64,000 bases of DNA from Sinonovacula constricta (Eukaryota > Mollusca > Bivalvia > Cardiida > Solecurtidae), in contig CM017555.1 of assembly GCA_007844125.1 (NCBI GenBank), positions 21,721,669 to 21,785,668 of the forward strand, written 5' to 3'. The notes under the pieces were generated by a model, which was not told the DNA's origin, made no database searches, and saw nothing but the letters and a program-made list of their open reading frames with translations. Positions 59,801 through 64,000 of this stretch are shown here, one piece after another. The position numbers and the translations under genes were made by a program. Numbering within the stretch: position 1 is the stretch's first letter; each line of letters begins with the position of its first letter.

Positions 59801-62714
59801 AACTGAAAATAAAGTTCCAAAAGTATAATTAACACTATGGAGAATTGTAAAATTTCATAAGAATATTTATTGTTTGCCTTAAAGAATGCTTCCACCCAAA
59901 GTTTAAACAAATTTATCCTTTAGTCTTGAAATGATGGCCATTTTTTAAGTTCTTAATGTCAGACCTTAAAATGTCTCTTTTTTTTAATAACAAGAACTCT
60001 AAATATTTAGTCATATTCTTCTTGTGTTTTCTTATTGATGCTTGTTTAGAAACAAATCAAACTACATGGCAAATAAACCAAAAATATTAAATGATTGTGT
60101 TGACTTACAATTATTATAAATATGCAACCTTATTTGTTATCCAAATTTAGCATGATTTTTCCAATAAATATGAGCTATGTTCAAAAAGTTCCTGAACTCA
60201 TTCAACAATGATGAAAAACAAGAATGAAACACATGCTACATGAATGTACCGACTTTCCTCTATGGAGTGTCAGGAAATGAATAATTTATAATTATACTTG
60301 ACCACATTTTTAAGCTATTAAACAAGGGAAGTAATTAGTCATCAGGGCATGTGGTGATCTCAAGATGTACATAAAGCAGTCTTAATCTTTAAGGTAATGA
60401 TGTGTAGCTGTAAGTCATACTTTTCCAAATATTATCCTTTATACCAAACACCCCTCTTGAAGTTATATAGTTAATAGCAAGAATAATATGACTGAAGTGG
60501 TTCCTAACTAAGCGTAACATTGTCTCTCTATGAATTGCCTTAAATTGGCCTTCAGTTCATGGTGACATTCGTTTTCCTGGCAGATGATCATCTTTCAGAT
60601 TCTCTTAACCCTCACATTACCACTACTGTCGCATAAATAGGTCTTAAAACTAATGATATTTCTCTTGCTTGATTGGTCCTATCTTACACATTTATTTTAT
60701 CTGTCCATAATGAAAATTAAACCCTACTAAATAAAAACCCTACTGTCTCATACATTTACTGGAATTCAGCCAGTCATTGCATTGTTATCTTGATTCTACT
60801 TGATTTCTTAGTGTTTAAATGAAATTGTACTTAAACAAGAAGATGAATTAATATTTTGTTTTCAAGTACATAGGCTTCAAACTGTCAGAATGGTATTTTC
60901 ACTAACCTTTATTTACTCTTAACATCACTTTAGATTTGGTCAATAATTATAGAATACATTACCTCCAAAATCCCATTAAAATTAAAGAAGGTTGTGTTTA
61001 TAAAAAATGTACAAAACTAGAGCTTCAGAAAACAGAAACATTTTACAATTATGGAATACAATACCTGCGGAGGCCCATCAACAGAATGCGAGGTTTGTGT
61101 TCAGGTGTGGCCGATGCTAAGTCCCCATCCCCCTCATCAACACCATAGTCAAAACCTCTTGGGAAAGACACACTATAAGATCCAGCATTCTCTTCTGGTT
61201 CATATGACTAAAACAAAAAAGAGGAAAGAGAAACTTTACAACTTGTTCAAGTATTTGAAACCATTTTGCTTTTAAGAAATTGATTTGGTTGTGTAAATTA
61301 AGATCACATTGGTTAATATTGAGTTTATGTGATAACAGGCTAAGTTGCCCAAAACTGCTCTAGTGAAAAGATACGCCTAATTTGATTAAGTCACCCTAAG
61401 CAGAGAATAGTAAAAAATGTCCCTTACAGGAAAAACAGTTGGCAGATTCCAGTAGGTAAGAATCTGTATGTGAAAATCCAACAACATTCAACTTCAGTCT
61501 GGCAGAAACACCAGCTGTTCTTTACTTGGTGTTCCTATACTGATTTCTATTATTTACCAGTCAACATGACCTAAATCTTTAAATGTGTAGCTGATATTGA
61601 GAGGGTGTTAACATTTTGTTTTACCAGAGGCATTCTACCTGAAATTATTGATTGCCTGTGTCTACACATGGACAATACTGATCAATATTTAGATGCAAGT
61701 TAAAGCTAGTGAACTTACTATAACTGCATACACTGTGTTTTGTACAAGTAAAATACATGTATGTTAGTTTGACACAATTAGTATGTTTTCATTTAAATTC
61801 AAATTAAACTTTAGAATTAATCTAGGTCACTTTAGAAACACTTTCAATTTCATGAGCTAGTGCTGTCAACAATTGTCTTTTTTTAAACTGTGTGTTTAGC
61901 AATTTTTTGTGGGGAGCCTGTAGGAGTCACTGACTTGTAATTCCTCAACACCTCATCTTATGGGTTTGAGTCTCGGTCAGGGCAAGAACTTTCATGAGGG
62001 AGATTTTCCAGCTAACCTGTGATGGAATAGTGGTTCTACCTAAGCTCTTTCATCCTCAATAATTAGCTGGACGTGGTAGACCTATTGTGTTGGCTGCAAT
62101 GGAACATTTAATAAACTAACTTAATTTTACGAATTTCAACAGAAAAAAGTAAATATCTTACAATGTGTTATGGATACAGTTGCATCCTGATGTAAGTTAA
62201 TAATTTGAGACCATTTGTCTTCAACATTCTTGTTGTTGTTGATTAAGAAAGTGTTACTGTAATAATATACTACTTCAGGAACAACCACTTTTAACTATCA
62301 TCCAAGACACATCTTTAACGTTGTGAAACAATCACAGTTGAGTTTAAAAAGTACAACACTATTGATTTAAGGAGAATGTTGTATGTGGTAACATGAGGAT
62401 ACTAACTCAAGCTTACATAAGAATGAACTCTAGACTATACTCAAGATAAGGGTTATCTTTACAAGATGCCTGATGATTACTGATGATGACAAGCTTAACA
62501 AAGCTGGAAAATAGAAAGCACTTATATTACAAGAGTTTAGGAGGTGCATTGTAAATAGGTAAACATGTCATCCAGTCCAGTATCTAGTCTTACAAACGAA
62601 AGTAAAAGGACACAAGTTACTGAGGCTGGTTCCAACTGGATCAAAGGTTGATTATCAAATTTTCCATGTCATTACAGCAAATACCTGTGCAATGTCAACG
62701 GGCTATCTTACCAT
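44658..62714 (-). CDS. RRAGC: Ras-related GTP-binding protein C/D (RagC), whole coding span
   Basis: This encodes the RagC/D subunit of the heterodimeric Rag GTPase, which sits on the lysosome with Ragulator and recruits mTORC1 when amino acids are present. Nine core exons join in frame to 373 residues plus stop; human RagC has 399. The N-terminus resembles human RagC ([12 protein letters not shown]), hence the symbol RRAGC over RRAGD, although invertebrates usually have one gene for both. The G domain shows the P-loop GLRRSGKSS (46-54), switch [13 protein letters not shown] (93-103) and G4 HKVD (156-159). The roadblock-type C-terminal domain follows, with [18 protein letters not shown] and [16 protein letters not shown]. 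Two optional in-frame exons lie between exons 7 and 9. The usual catalytic Gln after DLPG is His here. Introns reach about 3.7 kb and hold many SINEs. Confidence 0.96.
45122..45147 (+). repeat. (CT)n microsatellite in RRAGC intron 9
   Basis: About 12 CT dinucleotides lie between RRAGC exons 9 and 10. Confidence 0.9.
46263..46336. repeat. 21-bp inverted repeat, one mismatch
   Basis: GAGGGAATTTACAGTATAAT with its last G (46263-46283) faces CATTATACAGTAAATTCCCT with C (ending about 46336). The spacer of about 32 bases is TA-rich. Confidence 0.75.
46333..46530 (+). repeat. Compound (CT)n, (CA)n, (GA)n microsatellite
   Basis: A CTCTCTCT tract, then TATATATG, CACACACA, then a polypurine AGAGAGAGACAGAGAG stretch of about 100 bases. 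It encodes the repetitive 106-residue plus-strand ORF here, which is not a gene. Confidence 0.88.
46843..46985 (-). CDS. RRAGC: RRAGC coding exon 9
   Basis: Encodes residues 278-326 of the short form: [20 protein letters not shown], then [20 protein letters not shown]. The acceptor is a tandem TTTCAGCAG, so splicing at 46985 or 46982 would add or drop one residue without shifting frame. The donor is GTATGC. Confidence 0.95.
47262..47360 (-). mobile_element. SINE family A fragment in RRAGC intron
   Basis: AACAAATATCTGGGTAGAAC and CTCAGCTAGAAGACT match the family body in the same orientation as the 50.0-kb copy. Similar body fragments lie near 2590 (GTCTGGGTAGAACCACAGG), 51840 (CATCTGGGTACAACCAGC), 55740 and 58390. 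Confidence 0.5.
48257..48289 (-). CDS. RRAGC: RRAGC optional exon 8b (33 nt, in frame)
   Basis: A 33-nt candidate micro-exon with a good acceptor (TGTTTCAG) and a weak donor (GTTAGA). It has the same phases as exon 8a and would add 11 residues, beginning [10 protein letters not shown]. It could be used instead of 8a, with it, or not at all, since every combination stays in frame. The short length and weak donor leave it less sure than 8a. Confidence 0.55.
50020..50219 (-). mobile_element. tRNA-derived SINE, family A, in RRAGC intron
   Basis: The body GTCTGGGTAGAACCACCAG and GTCAGCTG (plus-strand reading) is followed by a head reading GGGGGCGGCCGTAACTGAGC on the minus strand. Confidence 0.7.
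50421..50804 (-). mobile_element. Short hairpin-ended element copy in RRAGC intron
   Basis: An eroded left end (GAGGGCCAAAATTTCCTT, then TGATCACCCGAGTGCTG) pairs with an intact right end, TGAGCTCAGGTGAGCTAAAAA. The core matches the 8.2-kb subfamily (CTGGTGGTCGTTTTTTGACG, GGTTGAATTTGGCCCAGAGG) rather than the 145-bp one. Confidence 0.65.
51052..51159 (-). CDS. RRAGC: RRAGC optional exon 8a (108 nt, in frame)
   Basis: A 108-nt open segment bounded by acceptor CTTATAG and donor GTGACC. It has exactly the phase needed to sit between exons 7 and 9. It would add 36 residues rich in Gly, Asp, Glu, Ser and Pro (from [11 protein letters not shown] to [12 protein letters not shown]). Human RagC has a short variable stretch here (about GLKEDGSGSAYDKES), so extra sequence at this point fits the fold. 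Open frame, matching phases and similar composition support it; the sequence itself is not conserved. Probably an alternative cassette. Confidence 0.65.
53244..53386 (-). CDS. RRAGC: RRAGC coding exon 7
   Basis: Encodes residues 231-278, [20 protein letters not shown] and on to the DVSCIYG end. This is the first half of the roadblock-like dimerisation domain. The exon ends with GG of a Gly codon, a phase that accepts exon 8a, 8b or 9. The acceptor is GCTGTAG and the donor GTATGT. Confidence 0.95.
54120..54300 (-). mobile_element. tRNA-derived SINE, family A, in RRAGC intron 6
   Basis: Plus-strand reading: CAGACAAATGTCTGGAGAC, CACCACAGGTCAGCTGG, TTCTTTGCCCTGACCTGG; the minus-strand B-box is GGGTTCAAGTCC. 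Confidence 0.7.
54465..55447. mobile_element. Possible diverged relative of the 15.4-kb MITE in an RRAGC intron
   Basis: The left part reads ACAGTCCAACTTGCATTATC with GGGGTGGCC nearby, and the right part is GACCGCTAGCGCAAGTTTGA. The interior near 55230-55430 repeats phrases such as GGATTAACGGTCGCAC, CAATTAA, ACGACCACTGATAAG and GACCGCTCTTAAC, which echo the right half of the 15.4-kb element. The ends are too eroded for a firm boundary. Confidence 0.4.
55525..55639 (-). CDS. RRAGC: RRAGC coding exon 6
   Basis: Encodes residues 192-230: [20 protein letters not shown], then [19 protein letters not shown]. This closes the G domain and links it to the C-terminal domain. The acceptor is a T-rich tract ending CAG, and the donor is GTAAGT. 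Confidence 0.96.
55905..56045 (+). mobile_element. Probable SINE head in RRAGC intron 5
   Basis: CACCTATGGCACAGTGGTAG resembles an A-box region and is followed by GACTTGTAACTCC, as in family A heads. The 3' part, with GGTAAGGCCTACCC, is unfamiliar. Confidence 0.4.
56313..56512 (-). CDS. RRAGC: RRAGC coding exon 5 (G4 motif)
   Basis: Encodes residues 126-192, starting [11 protein letters not shown]. It includes the guanine-specificity motif in [19 protein letters not shown] and the conserved RDIHQR. The acceptor is ATTTTCAG; the donor GTGAAA is weaker than consensus. Confidence 0.96.
57331..57393. repeat. Inverted repeat with CCAAT-type core, RRAGC intron 4
   Basis: CTTAAGCATCTGATTGGTCA on the left and CGTCCAATCAGATCCTTAAG on the right form arms of about 20 bases with two or three mismatches and a spacer of about 20. 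The left arm matches the unit of the tandem repeat at 42.1 kb. Confidence 0.65.
57536..57669 (-). CDS. RRAGC: RRAGC coding exon 4 (switch II)
   Basis: Encodes residues 81-125, including [18 protein letters not shown] and [10 protein letters not shown]. The residue after DLPG is His (codon CAT at about 57617-57619), where RagC, RagD and Gtr2 have Gln. The acceptor is TACTTTCAG and the donor GTAAG after CAA. Confidence 0.95.
58046..58372 (-). mobile_element. tRNA-derived SINE, family B, in RRAGC intron 3
   Basis: The minus-strand head reads GGTAGCGCATTTAGTAGAAC and GGTTCAATCAC (A- and B-box like). The body includes AGGATAAT-type, CACAGCATGC and GTGGACACCATATCCAGATA segments and ends near CGATAATTCC. 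A second copy lies 500 bases away in the intron on the other side of exon 3. Confidence 0.75.
58757..58851 (-). CDS. RRAGC: RRAGC coding exon 3
   Basis: Encodes residues 49-81, finishing the P-loop (SGKSS) and running through [19 protein letters not shown], the switch I region. The acceptor is TGTTCGCAG and the donor GTGAGT. Confidence 0.95.
58870..59155 (-). mobile_element. tRNA-derived SINE, family B, in RRAGC intron 2
   Basis: It contains GTTTATCATCCCACCTACAG, CAGTCATTTGGAGATGGTG and a minus-strand head (GTCAGTAGAGCATTGGCTCC). It begins within 20 bases of the exon 3 acceptor, so it nearly abuts the splice site. Confidence 0.75.
61065..61207 (-). CDS. RRAGC: RRAGC coding exon 2
   Basis: Encodes residues 2-49: an acidic, poorly conserved N-terminal arm, then [12 protein letters not shown], the start of the G domain and P-loop. 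The acceptor is GTTTTAG and the donor GTATTG. An Arg codon is split at the 3' end. Confidence 0.93.
61915..62120 (+). mobile_element. tRNA-derived SINE, family A, in RRAGC intron 1
   Basis: The head (GACTTGTAATTCC and B-box-like GGGTTTGAGTC) is on the plus strand, then the body GTGGTTCTACC and TTAGCTGGACG, ending AACATTTAATAAACTAAC. This copy shows the family's 3' tail. Confidence 0.7.
62712..62714 (-). CDS. RRAGC: RRAGC coding exon 1 (ATG only)
   Basis: The first coding exon contributes just the ATG, read as ACCAAAATG followed at once by donor GTAAGA. Exon 2 then opens with the codons for S-Y-E. The match of the resulting N-terminus to RagC supports this start, but an alternative upstream first exon cannot be excluded. 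Confidence 0.72.
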
Positions 62715-63131
62715 TTTGGTCACTCGCACTCACTATCCGAAAACAAATACGGACATTACTGTTGCAAAAATTGTAAACAAACTTTTCCAGTAATTCAGGA
62801 AATGTGACTGTCAGATGACACTAGACTGGCTTGATTTGTCGTTATTAAGTTTACATTTCGTCTGGATCTCTTAGACGCATGCAGTGTTTATTTATGTGAT
62901 TTGTGGTATAAATTAAAGCGTCAGGGTACATAGATGTGTGAAAGGATTGTATACAGTTCTACACACTAATCTCTAAACTTGGTTCCATGATAATAACATT
63001 TAATACAATTTAGTTACATTTTGCAAAGATAGAGTGGGAATTTTTTAAATTACCATTTATTGACAACAATCGCTGAATGATTCGCAAAATTATCATTATT
63101 TCTTTCAAGCCAACTTCTTAGAGAGTTCAAA
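62715..63131. promoter_or_regulatory. Probable divergent promoter of RRAGC and a plus-strand gene
   Basis: About 420 bases separate the RRAGC start codon from a plus-strand ATG in the context CAAAATGGCGCCGCC. The core resembles the YY1/TISU element (ATGGCG) typical of short-leader, housekeeping promoters. No TATA box stands out near either start. Bidirectionality is inferred from layout only. Confidence 0.5.
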
Positions 63132-63289
63132 ATGGCGCCGCCCATGGACCGATTTGGTTTTAATTGATTGTTTTGATTTTAATTTGATAGTGTTTTGTTG
63201 TTACATATAGTAATGGTACTAATTTAATGGTTATTGCTGAAGGTTGTCCTGTGATTTTCTTTTCGTTCAGGATCCTGGACACATGGAAG
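63132..63289 (+). CDS. Candidate first exons of an unidentified divergent gene
   Basis: Two readings are possible. In the first, an ATG at 63132 opens MAPPMDRFG, with a weak donor after 63156 (GTTTTA). It joins in frame to a 19-nt exon at 63271-63289, which has a strong acceptor (TTTTCGTTCAG) and a good donor (GTAAGG). In the second, the ATG at 63283 inside the small exon is the start (ATGGAAG then GTAAGG). The small exon is the better supported piece. I do not recognise the protein, and the rest of the gene would lie right of the window. Confidence 0.35.
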
Positions 63290-63511
63290 GTAAGGACAGA
63301 GAAACGAGTCAAAAACGATTTATACGTAAATGTTTCTTTCTTGTCAAACTGACCTCTCTAGTATTTCTTGTCATTCACCTCTTTATAACGTGAAATATTG
63401 ATGACTGCATTGAATATGAGATTCCTAGTTTTTCTAGATTTATTTAATCTGGTGACAAATATTTATTTATTTTCTTTTTTTATAAGTGTAAACATATTGA
63501 CAGGTTAGGTA

Positions 63512-63600
63512 GATGATTTACAGATGTTTCGCTACCTTTTGTTTCGCTACCCAGATGTTTCGCACCGCGGATGTTTTGCACCAAGATATTTCGCTACCCC
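63512..63600 (+). repeat. Short repeats of a GATGTTTCGCTACC-like motif
   Basis: Within about 90 bases the motif ATGTTTCGC with ACC recurs four or five times, with small changes (TTTCGCTACC, TTTCGCACC, TTTTGCACC, TTTCGCTACC). It lies in the putative first intron of the divergent plus-strand gene. Its function is unknown. Confidence 0.6.
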
Positions 63601-64000
63601 GTTTAACAGCGAGTGTGTATCGGAGTTGTGTATGGGAGAGTGTTGTTTTAAGGATCACTCAGTCAGCAATCAATAAACAAACTGTCAGTCACACGCACCA
63701 TGATTCATTTAGCATCTTTGATTGTATCATCTTAGATTAAACACGAATCCCGGAAGTGGGACGTTAATCCACATTCAATTAGCAAATTTAACATGACTTT
63801 ACCGTTGGTTGTGCGTAAATGATTGGTATAACTTTTTACGGATAACATAAAAAAAAGATTTTAAAACGAATGCATTACTATATTTACATATTGAATTGAT
63901 ATTTGACGTTGAGGTAGGCTTTGGTGTTAGTGACAATTTTCTGTCATATTTGCATATATATACATATATACGGTTGTAAAAATAAAATTTTAGTACGAAA

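Overview
This window is nuclear DNA of an animal, most likely a bivalve mollusc. The base composition is AT-rich, genes are split by long introns, and the DNA is full of tRNA-derived SINEs and of satellite-bearing elements with a GGCCATGATGGCC hairpin end of the kind I know from bivalves. The taxon call is an inference from repeat style and protein similarity. I see no bacterial, plasmid or CRISPR-like features.

Two protein-coding genes can be assembled exon by exon, both on the minus strand. RPL19 (ribosomal protein eL19) occupies about 26,966-33,949 in six coding exons. It has a pyrimidine-rich 5'TOP-like leader and a complete 195-residue product. RRAGC (the RagC/D GTPase of the lysosomal mTORC1 amino-acid sensor) occupies 44,658-62,714 in nine core coding exons, giving a complete 373-residue product. 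Two further in-frame cassette exons, 8a and 8b, would lengthen the C-terminal domain. The two genes act in one regulatory circuit: RagC helps activate mTORC1, and 5'TOP mRNAs such as RPL19 are classic mTORC1-controlled messages. Their linkage may be chance.

Layout. 1-22 kb: no recognisable gene. It holds SINEs, a hairpin-ended satellite-bearing element (8.2-9.4 kb), a two-unit 145-bp repeat (9.5-9.9 kb), a large fold-back element with a CRE-like centre (10.6-11.0 kb), more satellite-bearing copies (13.5 and 16.9 kb), a TA-flanked MITE with TIRs (15.4-16.2 kb) and 5S-rRNA-like segments (21.1-21.4 kb). 22.3-22.5 kb: a promoter-like block with splice donors on both strands. 22.8-23.4 kb: a broken reverse-transcriptase fragment. 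25.2-26.1 kb: the best satellite-bearing element, with five near-identical 145-bp units. 27-34 kb: RPL19, with SINEs in its large last intron, one of them split by an insertion with a 9-bp target duplication. 34-44.6 kb: intergenic, with three tandem arrays (43, 94 and about 29 bp). 44.7-62.7 kb: RRAGC. 62.7-63.3 kb: a probable divergent promoter with the first exon(s) of an unidentified plus-strand gene.

Most short ORFs in the window are chance or repeat-derived. The points most worth checking are the RRAGC cassette exons, the Gln-to-His change in the RagC switch II motif, the Helentron-like termini of the satellite-bearing elements, and the nested insertion in RPL19 intron 5.
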